Shown here piece by piece: positions 45,165 through 55,169 of a stretch of DNA of 64,000 bases (within the stretch, counting starts at the first letter, position 1; each line of letters opens with the position of its first letter). Below the pieces are notes generated by a model. The model was not told where the DNA came from and did no database searches. It saw nothing but the letters and a program-made list of their open reading frames with translations. The DNA comes from Pseudomonas khavaziana. GTDB taxonomy: Bacteria > Pseudomonadota > Gammaproteobacteria > Pseudomonadales > Pseudomonadaceae. The stretch covers positions 434,001 through 498,000 of the forward strand of contig NZ_JAHSTT010000001.1 of the NCBI RefSeq assembly GCF_019145205.1, given 5' to 3'. Both the position numbers and the translations under genes were made by a program.

Positions 45165-45468
45165 AGAGACAACCTGTCGTGAGCAAATCCCGCGCCGTTC
45201 CTGGCACGTAATGGATCAGAAATAACGGTTCGGACATGCCTTCGGCCAAACGCAACGGACATTAAACAGACGCCGGATAGCTTAAGCGGTTCGATGTATA
45301 AGGAAAATTGATTGATGGCGTGATGATAGCGCTGCATGTGCAACAAGACATTTCCAGGATGGCAGCCAAACGTTACATCTGGAAGCACTCTAGATCGTGG
45401 CTCTTTGGCACTTAGTTTTACGCTGAGGGCCTACTGTCCCTACGAACTCAAGTGTCTGGAGGCTACAA
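45165..45468. other. Gene-free interval between opgD and the DUF533 gene
   Basis: A 304-base divergent promoter region. No open frame with a ribosome site and no strong palindrome was seen. TGTCTGGAGG (45452-45461) supplies the ribosome site of the gene at 45469. Confidence 0.6.
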
Positions 45469-46176
45469 ATGAATACCCGTGGATTGCTCGATCAGTTGCT
45501 CAAGTCTGGCCAGGACATGTTGCAAAACAAGGCTGGTGGCCAGGGTAAGTCCAATGACAAAGGCGCCCTGGGCGGTTTGCTTGGCGGCGGCGGGCTCGGC
45601 AGCCTGCTCGGCGGTGCTGGCGGCGGCGCCCTGGCGGCCGGGGCCATGGGCTTGCTGTTGGGTAACAAGAAGGCGCGCAAATTCGGCGGCAAGGCCCTGA
45701 CCTACGGTGGTTTGGCTGCATTGGGTGTGATTGCCTACAAAGCCTACGGCAACTGGCAGGCCCAGCAGGCCAGCGCTCCCCAGGGCGAGCCACAAACCAT
45801 CGACCGCCTGCCACCGGCCCAGGTCGAGCAACACAGCCAGGGCATCCTCAAGGCCCTGGTGGCGGCGGCCAAGGCTGACGGGCATGTAGATGAGCGCGAA
45901 CGTGCGTTGATCGAAGGGGAATTCACCAAGCTGGACAACGACCAGGAGCTGCAGCACTGGCTGCATGCCGAGCTCAACAAGCCCCTGGACCCTGCCGACG
46001 TCGCCCGTGCCGCCAGCACCCCGGAGATGGCGGCCGAGATGTACATCGCCAGCGTGATGCTGGTGGACGAGGAGAACTTCATGGAGAAGTCCTATCTGGA
46101 CGAATTGGCTCGCCAACTGAAGCTTGAGCCCGGTTTGAAGCTGGAGTTGGAAAAGCAGGTGCGGCTTAACGCATAA
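45469..46176 (+). CDS. TerB-like DUF533 (YebE) inner-membrane protein
   Basis: 235 residues. A Gly-rich region with hydrophobic stretches (GGLLGGGGLGSLLGGAGGGA then LAAGAMGLLLGN, and YGGLAALGVIAYKAYG) precedes a C-terminal helical TerB-like domain (about 125-235: ILKALVAAAKADGHVDERER). YebE-type proteins are envelope-associated and stress-responsive in some species; the role is unknown. GGAGG lies 7 bases before the ATG. Confidence 0.85.
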   Translation: MNTRGLLDQLLKSGQDMLQNKAGGQGKSNDKGALGGLLGGGGLGSLLGGAGGGALAAGAMGLLLGNKKARKFGGKALTYGGLAALGVIAYKAYGNWQAQQASAPQGEPQTIDRLPPAQVEQHSQGILKALVAAAKADGHVDERERALIEGEFTKLDNDQELQHWLHAELNKPLDPADVARAASTPEMAAEMYIASVMLVDEENFMEKSYLDELARQLKLEPGLKLELEKQVRLNA

Positions 46177-46288
46177 GTAAGGCTACCGGCACAGCTCTGC
46201 CCCGCTAACCACGAAGCGAAGCGAGCCGCTCTTGATCTTGATCTGCTTTTGATCTCAGGCGCCCCGTTAAACCACGCTGGCCGGAATT

Positions 46289-46382
46289 CGACAGGGGATT
46301 GGGGGGTAAACCGGCAGGGATGCCGGTTTAGCCGCCCCGCGCCATGGATGGCGCGTGGCGGCGGCCCCCCAAATCCCTGTCG
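46289..46382. repeat. Large imperfect cruciform with nested hairpins
   Basis: Outer arms CGACAGGGGATTGGGGGG and CCCCCCAAATCCCTGTCG enclose two inner hairpins: AAACCGGC/GCCGGTTT (about 46308-46329) and GCGCCATGGATGGCGC (about 46339-46354). It belongs to the repeat-rich 46177-46732 gap, which contains no gene. Confidence 0.8.
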
Positions 46383-46388
46383 GATTAC

Positions 46389-46579
46389 GGGCACACCGAG
46401 CCTGAGCGAGGTGCCGAGTGGTGGGGCAAGAGCGTTTGGTTACTTTGCGCTTTTCAAAGTGACCCGCTGTAAAAGCGGAAGCCTAAGTGGCCGTTACCGC
46501 AGCAATGGATATGTACTCGCTCTGATCCGACATGCTGGTCGGTTGTCAGGCCGCCATCGGGAGCAAGCCCCCTCCCACA
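46389..46579. repeat. Dispersed intergenic repeat, copy A
   Basis: About 190 bases, beginning GGGCACACCGAGCCTGAGCG, that recur at 55194-55390 with scattered changes and small indels. The shared core TAAGTGGCCGTTACCGCAGC is identical in both. Reading frames across it are by-products of the repeat, not genes. It ends in a REP-like CCCTCCCACATTTGA. Confidence 0.88.
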
Positions 46580-46732
46580 TTTGAACCGCGTCCGTCAGTT
46601 GGATCGTCCTCGGCACACGTGCCACCCATCCCACGTACGCATTCTGTGCACGCGCCCTCAAAAGCGTTGATAAACGCAGGCATCCGCTCAGCTATACTCC
46701 CCTCCATTTGAATGGCCCTGCGAGGAATTACT

Positions 46733-48355
46733 GTGAAGAACTGGACCCTGCGCCAAAGGATTTTGGCGAGCTTTGCGGTAATCATCGCGATCATGCTGCT
46801 GATGGTGGTGCTCTCGTATTCGCGTCTGCTGAAGATCGAAGCCAGCGAAAATTCTGTCCGCGACGATGCCGTGCCCGGGGTGTTTTTCAGTTCGATGATT
46901 CGCAGTGCCTGGGTCGACAGCTACCTGCAGACCCAAGAGTTGGTCGGAATCCACGAAAACCAGGGCATTTCCGAGGAAGACAAGCAGGACTACAAGTCGT
47001 TCGAGACGCGACTCGAGCAGCACATGGCGAGCTACGCGGGGACGATCAATATCATCCAGGATCGCACGCAATTCGATGCCTTCGAAAAACTGCACCAGAA
47101 CTACAATGCAATGCTTGCCCAGGTTCTGGCGGCCCATCAGAGCAACAACCCGGCCGAGGCACTGAGGTTGTTCAACGAGAAGCTGACCCCCGCCTGGATC
47201 GCAGGCCGCCTGAAACTCAACGACATCATCAATGAGAACAAACAGGTCGCCGACAATGCCACGGCCGCCATCGATGATGCCGTCGCGGCCGCGAAGGTCA
47301 GCATGGGAGTTTCACTGCTGCTGGCGGTTCTCGCTGCAGCGTTGTGCGGCCTGTTGCTGATGCGCGCGATCATGGCGCCGATGCAGCGCATCGTCGAAAT
47401 CCTCGAAGTCATGCGCACCGGTGACCTGAGCAAGCGTTTGAACCTGGAGCGCAAGGACGAATTCAACGTTGTCGAAACCGGCTTCAACGACATGATGACC
47501 GAACTGACCGCCCTGGTCTCCCAGGCACAGCGTTCGTCGGTGCAGGTCACCACCTCGGTCACCGAGATTGCCGCGACCTCCAAGCAGCAACAGGCCACCG
47601 CCACGGAAACCGCGGCCACCACCACCGAAATCGGCGCCACGTCCCGCGAGATCGCTGCCACCTCCAAGGATTTGGTCCGCACCATGACCGAAGTGTCCAC
47701 CGCCGCCGACCAGGCCTCGGTCGCCGCCGGTTCAGGCCAGCAGGGCCTGGCGCGCATGGAAGAAACCATGCACTCGGTGATGGGCGCGGCCGACCTGGTC
47801 AACGCCAAGCTGGCGATCCTCAACGAGAAGGCCGGCAATATCAACCAGGTGGTGGTGACTATCGTCAAGGTGGCTGACCAGACAAACCTGTTGTCCCTCA
47901 ATGCCGCCATCGAGGCGGAGAAAGCCGGTGAATACGGTCGCGGTTTTGCCGTGGTAGCCACCGAAGTGCGTCGCCTGGCCGACCAGACCGCCGTGGCCAC
48001 CTACGACATCGAGCAAATGGTGCGTGAGATCCAGTCGGCAGTGTCGGCGGGGGTGATGGGCATGGACAAGTTCTCCGAGGAAGTACGCCGGGGCATGTTC
48101 GAAGTGCAGCAAGTCGGCGAGCAGTTGTCGCAGATCATCCATCAGGTCCAGGCCCTGGCGCCGCGGGTGTTGATGGTCAACGAAGGCATGCAAGCCCAGG
48201 CCACCGGCGCCGAACAGATCAACCACGCGCTGGTGCAATTGGGCGATGCCAGCAGCCAGACCGTCGAATCCCTGCGCCAGGCCAGCTTTGCCATTGATGA
48301 ACTGAGCCAGGTTGCGGTCGGTCTGCGCAGCGGCGTGTCGCGTTTCAAAGTCTGA
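46733..48355 (+). CDS. wspA: WspA, surface-sensing methyl-accepting protein
   Basis: 540 residues from the GTG at 46733 ([20 protein letters not shown]), behind GAGG. It is the receptor of the Wsp pathway. TM1 is about 10-30, followed by a helical periplasmic domain. TM2 is about 185-215 ([20 protein letters not shown]), then HAMP, then the signalling hairpin with [20 protein letters not shown]. It responds to surface contact and controls the kinase WspE. First gene of seven; wspB begins within its stop codon. Confidence 0.96.
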   Translation: MKNWTLRQRILASFAVIIAIMLLMVVLSYSRLLKIEASENSVRDDAVPGVFFSSMIRSAWVDSYLQTQELVGIHENQGISEEDKQDYKSFETRLEQHMASYAGTINIIQDRTQFDAFEKLHQNYNAMLAQVLAAHQSNNPAEALRLFNEKLTPAWIAGRLKLNDIINENKQVADNATAAIDDAVAAAKVSMGVSLLLAVLAAALCGLLLMRAIMAPMQRIVEILEVMRTGDLSKRLNLERKDEFNVVETGFNDMMTELTALVSQAQRSSVQVTTSVTEIAATSKQQQATATETAATTTEIGATSREIAATSKDLVRTMTEVSTAADQASVAAGSGQQGLARMEETMHSVMGAADLVNAKLAILNEKAGNINQVVVTIVKVADQTNLLSLNAAIEAEKAGEYGRGFAVVATEVRRLADQTAVATYDIEQMVREIQSAVSAGVMGMDKFSEEVRRGMFEVQQVGEQLSQIIHQVQALAPRVLMVNEGMQAQATGAEQINHALVQLGDASSQTVESLRQASFAIDELSQVAVGLRSGVSRFKV

Positions 48356-48867
48356 TGAGCGATCTCGCGGCTAAGCGCGGCGCCGTCCCGGCACCGAAAA
48401 AAGCGTTGTTCCTGGTGTTCCACATCGGCAACGAACGCTTTGCCCTCAAGGCTACCGAAGTGGCGGAGGTGCTGCCGCGCCTGCCACTCAAACCCATCGC
48501 CCACGCGCCATTGTGGGTGGCGGGTATCTTCGCCCATCGCGGGGCGCTGGTGCCGGTGATTGACTTGAGCGCCCTGACCTTCGGCACCTCGGCCCAGGCT
48601 CGCACCAGCACACGGCTGGTGTTGGTCAATTACCAGCCGCAGTCCTGGAGCCAGGCGCGCTGGTTGGGGCTGATCCTGGAACAGGCCACCGACACACTGC
48701 GTTGCGACCCCGCCGAGTTCCAGCCCTATGGCTTGGACAACCAGCAGGCGCCGTACCTGGGGCCGGTGCGCGAGGATGCCCAGGGCTTGATGCAGTGGAT
48801 TGGCGTCGCCGAGCTGCTGACCGCTGAAGTGCGTGCCTTGTTGTTTTCTGCCGAGTTGAGTTTATGA
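48355..48867 (+). CDS. wspB: WspB, CheW-like adaptor
   Basis: 170 residues, one CheW domain: FLVFHIGNERFALKATEVAE, then WVAGIFAHRGALVPVIDLSA. It couples WspA to WspE. The ATG shares its A with the wspA stop (TGATG). It overlaps wspC by 4 bases. The operon has two CheW proteins, WspB and WspD, as in other Pseudomonas. Confidence 0.94.
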   Translation: MSDLAAKRGAVPAPKKALFLVFHIGNERFALKATEVAEVLPRLPLKPIAHAPLWVAGIFAHRGALVPVIDLSALTFGTSAQARTSTRLVLVNYQPQSWSQARWLGLILEQATDTLRCDPAEFQPYGLDNQQAPYLGPVREDAQGLMQWIGVAELLTAEVRALLFSAELSL

Positions 48868-50123
48868 GCAGCGACCCGCGTTTTTCGGCGTTCTTGAAAG
48901 AGCGCATCGGCCTGGATGTTGCCTCGGTGGGCGAGGCGATCATCGAGCGTGCCGTGCGCCAGCGTTGCCAGGCATCCCAGGCGCAGTCGGCGGAGGCTTA
49001 CTGGCAGCACCTGCAAAATTCCCACGACGAGCAGCAGGCGCTGATCGAAGCGGTGATCGTGCCCGAGACCTGGTTTTTTCGCTATCCCGAATCCTTTGCA
49101 ACCCTGGCTCGCCTGGCCCAGGTACGCCTGGCCGAAATCAAGCAGATGCGCGCCCTGCGCATTCTCAGCCTGCCGTGTTCTACCGGCGAAGAGCCCTATT
49201 CGATTGCCATGGCTTTGCTCGACGCGGGCTTGGCACCCCATCAGTTCAAGGTGCAGGGAATGGATGTCAGCCCCTTGTCAGTGGAGCGTGCGCGGCGCGG
49301 TGTGTACGGCAAGAATTCGTTTCGCGGCGCCGATCTTGAGTTTCGCGACCGTCACTTCACCGAAGAGGCGGGCGGTTACCGCATCGCCGACCGGGTGCGC
49401 GAACAAGTGCGCCTGCAAGTCGGCAACTTGCTCGACCCGGCACTGCTGGCCAACGAGCCCACCTATGACTTTGTGTTTTGCCGCAACCTGCTGATCTATT
49501 TCGACCAGCCGACCCAGAAGCAGGTATTTGACGTGCTCAAGGAGCTGACCCACGTGGACGGCGTGCTGTTTATCGGCCCGGCCGAGGGCAGCCTGCTGGG
49601 GCGCCACGGCATGCGTTCGATTGGCGTGCCGCAATCCTTTGCCTTTAGCCGGCATGTGGAACAGGCTCCGCCGGTTCCGGTTTTTGTACCGATGCCCGCG
49701 CCAACGCCGCAGCGCAGCGCGGCACCGATACCGCTCAAGCCGCGTCCGTTCAGCAAGCCCTGCCCGCCAGTGCCTCCAGCCAAAGTGGCACCCGCCGATG
49801 CCGGCGAGCTGCTCAGCCAGATCGCGACCCTGGCCAATGAAGGCAAGAGTGCCAACGCCCGAGCCGCCTGCGAGCGTTATTTGAGCAGCCATCCACCGGC
49901 CGCCCAGGTGTTCTACTGGCTGGGGCTGCTCAGTGATGTGGCCGGCAGCGCCCTGGAGGCCCAAGGGTATTACCGCAAAGCCTTGTACCTGGAACCGCAG
50001 CATCCACAGGCCTTGATGCATCTGGCCGCATTGCTCGAGTCCAAGGGCGACAGTGCGGGGGCGCGCCGTCTACAGGCGCGCGCTGCCCGTAGCGAGCGAG
50101 CCGAGAGTGAGTCCAAACGATGA
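48864..50123 (+). CDS. wspC: WspC, CheR-type methyltransferase with TPR tail
   Basis: 419 residues. The CheR part (about 1-265) has VPETWFFRYPESFATLARLA, SLPCSTGEEPYSIAMALLDA for SAM binding, and YDFVFCRNLLIYFDQPTQKQ. A Pro-rich linker (about 270-310) leads to a TPR segment (about 350-405: YRKALYLEPQHPQALMHLAA). It methylates WspA and so raises signalling; WspF removes the methyl groups. Confidence 0.95.
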   Translation: MSSDPRFSAFLKERIGLDVASVGEAIIERAVRQRCQASQAQSAEAYWQHLQNSHDEQQALIEAVIVPETWFFRYPESFATLARLAQVRLAEIKQMRALRILSLPCSTGEEPYSIAMALLDAGLAPHQFKVQGMDVSPLSVERARRGVYGKNSFRGADLEFRDRHFTEEAGGYRIADRVREQVRLQVGNLLDPALLANEPTYDFVFCRNLLIYFDQPTQKQVFDVLKELTHVDGVLFIGPAEGSLLGRHGMRSIGVPQSFAFSRHVEQAPPVPVFVPMPAPTPQRSAAPIPLKPRPFSKPCPPVPPAKVAPADAGELLSQIATLANEGKSANARAACERYLSSHPPAAQVFYWLGLLSDVAGSALEAQGYYRKALYLEPQHPQALMHLAALLESKGDSAGARRLQARAARSERAESESKR

Positions 50124-50821
50124 GTAGCCCTGACGCGCTCGACACCGCAGGCCTGGACCTGACGCTGACCGATACCCAAGCCATCGACGACTGCTGGAAC
50201 CGCATCGGCATTCATGGTGACAAGTCCTGCCCATTGCTGGCTGAGCACATCCACTGCCGCAACTGCTCGGTGTATTCCGCCGCCGCCACGCGCCTGCTGG
50301 ACCGCTATGCACTGCAGCAGGACGATCATCGCCCGCAGGCCGCCGTCGAAGCGGATAAAGAGGTAGTCACCCGTTCCCTGTTGATGTTCCGCCTGGGCGA
50401 GGAATGGCTCGGTATCGCCACCCGTTGCCTGGTGGAAGTGGCGCCATTGCAGCCGATCCACTCCCTGCCGCACCAGCGCTCCCGGGCGCTGCTGGGCGTG
50501 GCCAATGTGCGCGGCGCGTTGGTGGCGTGCCTGTCACTGGTAGAACTGCTGGGCCTGGACAGCACCATTGCTGGTGCCGGCGGCGCGCGCATCATGCCGC
50601 GCATGTTAATCATCGCGGCTCAGGACGGCCCGGTGGTCGTGCCGGTGGACGAAGTGGATGGCATCCATGCCATCGATGAGGGCACCCTGAAGGCGGCGTC
50701 GGCCTCCGGTACCCAGGCCAGCGCACGCTACACCCAGGGCGTGTTGCAGTGGAAAGGCCGCAGCCTGCGCTGGCTGGACGAAGCGCAATTGTTGTCCGCC
50801 GTGACTCGGAGCCTCGCATGA
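50120..50821 (+). CDS. wspD: WspD, CheW-like adaptor
   Basis: 233 residues. An N-terminal extension with Cys-rich HIHCRNCSVYSAAATRLLDR (about 45-65) precedes the CheW domain (about 90-230: MFRLGEEWLGIATRCLVEVA). It is longer than WspB; the extension is characteristic of WspD. Overlaps on both sides by 4 bases (ATGA). Confidence 0.93.
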   Translation: MSSPDALDTAGLDLTLTDTQAIDDCWNRIGIHGDKSCPLLAEHIHCRNCSVYSAAATRLLDRYALQQDDHRPQAAVEADKEVVTRSLLMFRLGEEWLGIATRCLVEVAPLQPIHSLPHQRSRALLGVANVRGALVACLSLVELLGLDSTIAGAGGARIMPRMLIIAAQDGPVVVPVDEVDGIHAIDEGTLKAASASGTQASARYTQGVLQWKGRSLRWLDEAQLLSAVTRSLA

Positions 50822-53085
50822 CCCCCGACCAGATGCGCGATGCCTCGCTGTTGGAACTGTTCAGCCTGGAGGCCGATGCGCAGACACAGGTATTGAGCGC
50901 GGGCCTTTTGGCGCTGGAGCGCAACCCAACCCAGGCCGACCAGCTTGAGGCGTGCATGCGTGCCGCGCACTCGCTCAAGGGCGCGGCGCGGATTGTCGGC
51001 GTGGATGCCGGGGTCAGCGTGGCCCACGTCATGGAAGATTGCCTGGTCAGCGCCCAGGAAGGCCGCCTGTATCTGCAACCCGAACATGTCGATGCGTTGC
51101 TGCAAGGCACCGACCTGCTGATGCGTATCGCCACGCCGGGCAATGATGTGGGGGCGACGGATATCGAGGTGTATGTGGCGCTGATGGAGCGCTTGCTCGA
51201 TCCGACACAGCCCATCGCCATGGGTGTGCCAAAGCCCGAGCCTGTGCCCCTCGTTGACGAAGTGCCGCAGGAGCCGGAGCCAGCACCGCCGGTCAGCAGT
51301 GAAGCGCCGCGCCAGAACAAACGTATGACCGAAGGCGGCGAGCGCGTACTGCGGGTGACGGCCGAGCGCTTGAACAGCTTGTTGGACCTGTCCAGCAAGT
51401 CCCTGGTGGAAACCCAGCGGCTCAAGCCGTACCTGGCGAGCATGCAGCGCCTCAAGCGTATTCAAAGCAACGGCTTGCGCGCCCTGGATACGTTGGACGG
51501 CCAGCTCAAGGCCCTGGACTTGAATCTTGAAGCCCTGGAGGCCCTGGCCGATACCCGTCGCCTGTTGAGCGAAGCCCAGGCGCTGCTGGCGGAAAAACAC
51601 GCCGAGCTGGATGAATTCGGCTGGCAGGCCGGGCAGCGTGCCCAGGTGCTCTACGACACCGCGTTGGCCTGCCGCATGCGCCCGTTTGCCGACGTGCTGG
51701 CCGGGCAGGTACGCATGGTGCGTGACCTGGGCCGTAGCCTGGGCAAGCAAGTGCGCCTGGAGATCGAGGGCGAGAAGACCCAGGTCGACCGCGACGTACT
51801 GGAAAAACTCGAAGCGCCGCTCACTCATTTACTACGCAATGCCGTCGACCACGGCATCGAAACGCCCGAACAGCGCATGCTGGCAGGCAAGCCCGCGGAA
51901 GGCCTGATCCGCCTGCGCGCGTCCCACCAGGCCGGGCTGCTGGTGCTGGAGTTGAGCGATGACGGCAACGGTGTCGACCTCGAGCGCCTGCGCGGCGCCA
52001 TCGTCGACCGACACTTGTCGCCGCTGGACACCGCCCTGCGCTTGAGCGAAGAGGAACTGCTGACGTTCCTGTTCCTGCCCGGTTTCAGCTTGCGCGACAC
52101 AGTCACTGAAGTGTCCGGGCGCGGCGTCGGCCTGGATGCGGTGCAGCATATGGTCCGCCAACTGCGCGGCGCCGTGGTGCTGGAGCAGACGGCGGGGCAG
52201 GGCAGCCGCTTCCACCTGGAAGTACCGTTGACTTTGTCGGTGGTGCGCAGCCTGGTGGTGGAAGTGGGCGAAGAAGCCTATGCCTTTCCGCTGGCCCATA
52301 TCGAACGTATGTGCGACCTGGCGCCCGACGACATCGTGCAATTGGAGGGTCGCCAGCACTTTTGGCATGAGGGCCGGCACGTCGGCCTGGTAGCCGCCAG
52401 CCAGTTGTTGCAGCGTCCGCCGGGGCAAACCCCATCAGATACCTTGAAAGTGGTGGTGATCCGCGAGCGTGACGCCGTGTACGGGATTGCCGTGGAGCGC
52501 TTTATCGGTGAACGTACCCTGGTGGTGTTGCCCCTGGATGATCGCCTGGGCAAGGTTCAGGACATCTCTGCCGGGGCCCTGCTCGATGACGGCTCGGTGG
52601 TGTTGATCGTCGACGTCGAAGACATGCTGCGTTCGGTGGACAAGCTGCTCAACACCGGCCGCCTGGAGCGTATCGCCCGGCGCAGCCAGCAGGCCAGCGA
52701 AGCACCGCGCAAGCGCGTGCTGGTGGTAGACGATTCGCTGACCGTACGCGAGCTGCAGCGCAAATTATTACTCAATCGTGGTTATGAAGTGGCTGTTGCC
52801 GTCGATGGCATGGATGGCTGGAACGCATTGCGCTCCGAGGACTTCGACCTGCTTATCACTGACATTGATATGCCTCGCATGGACGGTATTGAATTGGTCA
52901 CACTCCTGCGTCGTGACAGTCGCCTGCAATCGTTGCCGGTGATGGTAGTTTCCTACAAGGATCGTGAAGAAGACCGGCGCCGTGGCCTCGACGCCGGAGC
53001 CGACTATTATCTAGCCAAAGCCAGTTTCCATGACGACGCCTTGCTCGACGCCGTGGTTGAACTGATTGGAGGCGCCCGGGCATGA
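50818..53085 (+). CDS. wspE: WspE, CheA-type hybrid histidine kinase
   Basis: 755 residues from MTPDQMRDASLLELFSLEAD. The Hpt domain has the phosphorylated His in ACMRAAHSLKGAARIVGV. The histidine-kinase ATPase shows HLLRNAVDHGIETPEQR and DDGNGVD with GRGVGLDAVQHMV. A CheW-like domain follows (about 500-625). The C-terminal receiver has LLITDIDMPRMDG with the phosphoacceptor Asp. It phosphorylates WspR and WspF. Confidence 0.96.
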   Translation: MTPDQMRDASLLELFSLEADAQTQVLSAGLLALERNPTQADQLEACMRAAHSLKGAARIVGVDAGVSVAHVMEDCLVSAQEGRLYLQPEHVDALLQGTDLLMRIATPGNDVGATDIEVYVALMERLLDPTQPIAMGVPKPEPVPLVDEVPQEPEPAPPVSSEAPRQNKRMTEGGERVLRVTAERLNSLLDLSSKSLVETQRLKPYLASMQRLKRIQSNGLRALDTLDGQLKALDLNLEALEALADTRRLLSEAQALLAEKHAELDEFGWQAGQRAQVLYDTALACRMRPFADVLAGQVRMVRDLGRSLGKQVRLEIEGEKTQVDRDVLEKLEAPLTHLLRNAVDHGIETPEQRMLAGKPAEGLIRLRASHQAGLLVLELSDDGNGVDLERLRGAIVDRHLSPLDTALRLSEEELLTFLFLPGFSLRDTVTEVSGRGVGLDAVQHMVRQLRGAVVLEQTAGQGSRFHLEVPLTLSVVRSLVVEVGEEAYAFPLAHIERMCDLAPDDIVQLEGRQHFWHEGRHVGLVAASQLLQRPPGQTPSDTLKVVVIRERDAVYGIAVERFIGERTLVVLPLDDRLGKVQDISAGALLDDGSVVLIVDVEDMLRSVDKLLNTGRLERIARRSQQASEAPRKRVLVVDDSLTVRELQRKLLLNRGYEVAVAVDGMDGWNALRSEDFDLLITDIDMPRMDGIELVTLLRRDSRLQSLPVMVVSYKDREEDRRRGLDAGADYYLAKASFHDDALLDAVVELIGGARA

Positions 53086-54092
53086 GGATTGCGATCGTCA
53101 ACGACATGCCCCTGGCCGTAGAGGCATTGCGTCGTGCCTTGAGTTTCGAGCCCGCCCATGAGGTGGTGTGGGTGGCCAGCAATGGCCTGGAAGCGGTGCA
53201 GCGTTGCGCCGAACTGACCCCGGACCTGATCCTGATGGACCTGATCATGCCGGTCATGGATGGGGTAGAGGCTACCCGCCAGATCATGGCCGACACGCCC
53301 TGCCCGATCGTGATCGTCACGGTCGACCGTCAGGCCAACGTCAGTCGCGTATTCGAGGCCATGGGCCATGGCGCGCTGGACGTGGTGGACACGCCCGCGC
53401 TGGGCGTGGGCAACCCCAAGGACGCGGCCGCACCGTTGCTGCGCAAGATCCTCAACATCGGCTGGCTGGTCGGCCAGCGCGGCAGTCGTGTGCGTGCCGA
53501 AACGCCGACGCAGCGTGTCACTGGCAAGCGTCAACGGCTGGTGGCCATTGGTTCTTCGGCCGGTGGGCCGGCGGCCCTGGAGGTCCTGCTCAAGGGCCTG
53601 CCGCGCAATTTTCCCGCCGCCATCGTGCTGGTGCAGCACGTGGACCAGGTGTTCGCCGCGGGCATGGCCGAATGGTTGAGCGGCGCCTCCGGCCTGCCGG
53701 TACGCCTGGCCTGTGAAGGCGAGCCGCCGCAAACCGGGGTGGTATTGCTGGCCGGTACCAACCACCATATTCGCTTGTTGAAAAATGGCACGCTAGCCTA
53801 TACGGCAGAGCCGGTGAACGAGATCTACCGGCCTTCCATCGACGTATTTTTCGAAAGCGTCGCCAGCCACTGGAACGGCGATGCCGTCGGCGTCTTGCTG
53901 ACCGGCATGGGGCGCGATGGCGCCCAGGGTCTCAAGTTGATGCGGGAACAAGGATATTTGACCATCGCCCAGGACCAGCAGAGTTCGGCGGTGTATGGCA
54001 TGCCCAAAGCGGCAGCGGCGATCGACGCCGCTGTTGAAATTCGCCCACTGGATAGAATTGCGCCCCGATTGCTGGAGGTCTTTGCGAAATGA
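53082..54092 (+). CDS. wspF: WspF, CheB-type methylesterase
   Basis: 336 residues. Receiver domain (about 1-125) with TPDLILMDLIMPVMDG; esterase domain with IGSSAGGPAALEVLLKGLPR (nucleophilic Ser), VLVQHVDQVFA (His) and GMGRDGAQGLKLM (Asp). It demethylates WspA and damps the pathway. Loss of WspF gives the wrinkly-spreader phenotype in P. fluorescens. The gene looks intact here. Confidence 0.96.
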   Translation: MRIAIVNDMPLAVEALRRALSFEPAHEVVWVASNGLEAVQRCAELTPDLILMDLIMPVMDGVEATRQIMADTPCPIVIVTVDRQANVSRVFEAMGHGALDVVDTPALGVGNPKDAAAPLLRKILNIGWLVGQRGSRVRAETPTQRVTGKRQRLVAIGSSAGGPAALEVLLKGLPRNFPAAIVLVQHVDQVFAAGMAEWLSGASGLPVRLACEGEPPQTGVVLLAGTNHHIRLLKNGTLAYTAEPVNEIYRPSIDVFFESVASHWNGDAVGVLLTGMGRDGAQGLKLMREQGYLTIAQDQQSSAVYGMPKAAAAIDAAVEIRPLDRIAPRLLEVFAK

Positions 54093-54144
54093 ACAAAAAT
54101 CTCCCGCCGTGCTGGCTTGCAGGTAGTAATTCAGGTGATTGCAC

Positions 54145-55146
54145 ATGAATGATTTACAGCTCGACGACTTCAAGACCGACGAAAACGCCGCCATGGTGTT
54201 GTTGGTCGACGACCAGGCCATGATCGGCGAAGCCGTGCGGCGTGGCCTGGCCCATGAAGAAAACATCGACTTCCACTTTTGCGCCGACCCGCACCAGGCG
54301 ATCGCCCAGGCGATTCGCATCAAGCCGACGGTGATCCTGCAAGACCTGGTAATGCCGGGCCTCGACGGCCTCACCCTGGTTCGCGAATACCGCAATCACC
54401 CGGCTACCGCGAATATCCCGATCATCGTGCTGTCCACCAAGGAAGATCCGCTGATCAAGAGCGCGGCCTTTGCCGCCGGAGCCAATGACTACCTGGTCAA
54501 GCTGCCGGACAACATCGAGCTGGTGGCCCGCATCCGCTACCACTCGCGTTCCTACATGACCTTGTTGCAGCGCGATGCCGCCTACCGCGCACTGCGGGTC
54601 AGCCAGCAACAGCTGCTGGACACCAACCTGGTGCTGCAACGCCTGATGCACTCCGACGGCCTGACGGGGTTGTCCAACCGCCGCCACTTCGACGAGTACC
54701 TTGAACTGGAATGGCGCCGTGCCATGCGTGATCAGACCCAACTGTCGCTGTTGATGATCGACGTGGATTTCTTCAAGACCTTCAACGACAGCTTCGGTCA
54801 CGTCGAAGGCGACGAAGCCCTGCGCAAAGTCGCCGAAGCCATCCGCGATGCCAGCAGCCGCCCTTCGGACTTGCCGGCGCGCTACGGCGGTGAAGAGTTC
54901 GCCCTGGTGCTGCCCAACACCTCGCCGGGCGGTGCGCGGCTGGTGGCGGAAAAACTGCGCATGGCCGTGGCCGCGTTGAACATTCCGCACAATGCGCCGG
55001 TGGAAGGTTCGAGCCTGACTATCAGTATCGGCTTGTCGACCTTGACACCGGTACAGGGCACGGATTGCCGGCAGTTGATCATGGCGGCGGACAAGGGGTT
55101 GTATACGGCCAAGCATAATGGGCGTAATCAGGTCGGCATCGAGTAG
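54145..55146 (+). CDS. wspR: WspR, diguanylate cyclase response regulator
   Basis: 333 residues from [20 protein letters not shown]. The receiver has [14 protein letters not shown] with the phosphoacceptor D67. A coiled stalk (about 145-170) leads to the GGDEF domain, with the active motif RYGGEEF and, just before it, the RPSD inhibitory site. It makes cyclic di-GMP when phosphorylated by WspE and drives cellulose and biofilm formation. It follows wspF by 52 bases, the only gap in the operon. Confidence 0.97.
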   Translation: MNDLQLDDFKTDENAAMVLLVDDQAMIGEAVRRGLAHEENIDFHFCADPHQAIAQAIRIKPTVILQDLVMPGLDGLTLVREYRNHPATANIPIIVLSTKEDPLIKSAAFAAGANDYLVKLPDNIELVARIRYHSRSYMTLLQRDAAYRALRVSQQQLLDTNLVLQRLMHSDGLTGLSNRRHFDEYLELEWRRAMRDQTQLSLLMIDVDFFKTFNDSFGHVEGDEALRKVAEAIRDASSRPSDLPARYGGEEFALVLPNTSPGGARLVAEKLRMAVAALNIPHNAPVEGSSLTISIGLSTLTPVQGTDCRQLIMAADKGLYTAKHNGRNQVGIE

Positions 55147-55169
55147 CCACACGCGCCACCCCCCCCCCT

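Noticed and set aside
46249..46584. 111-codon frame in repeat copy A, and the related one at 55223-55417 in copy B
   Set aside because: Both are translations of the dispersed repeat. They share sequence only because the repeat does, and lack ribosome sites.
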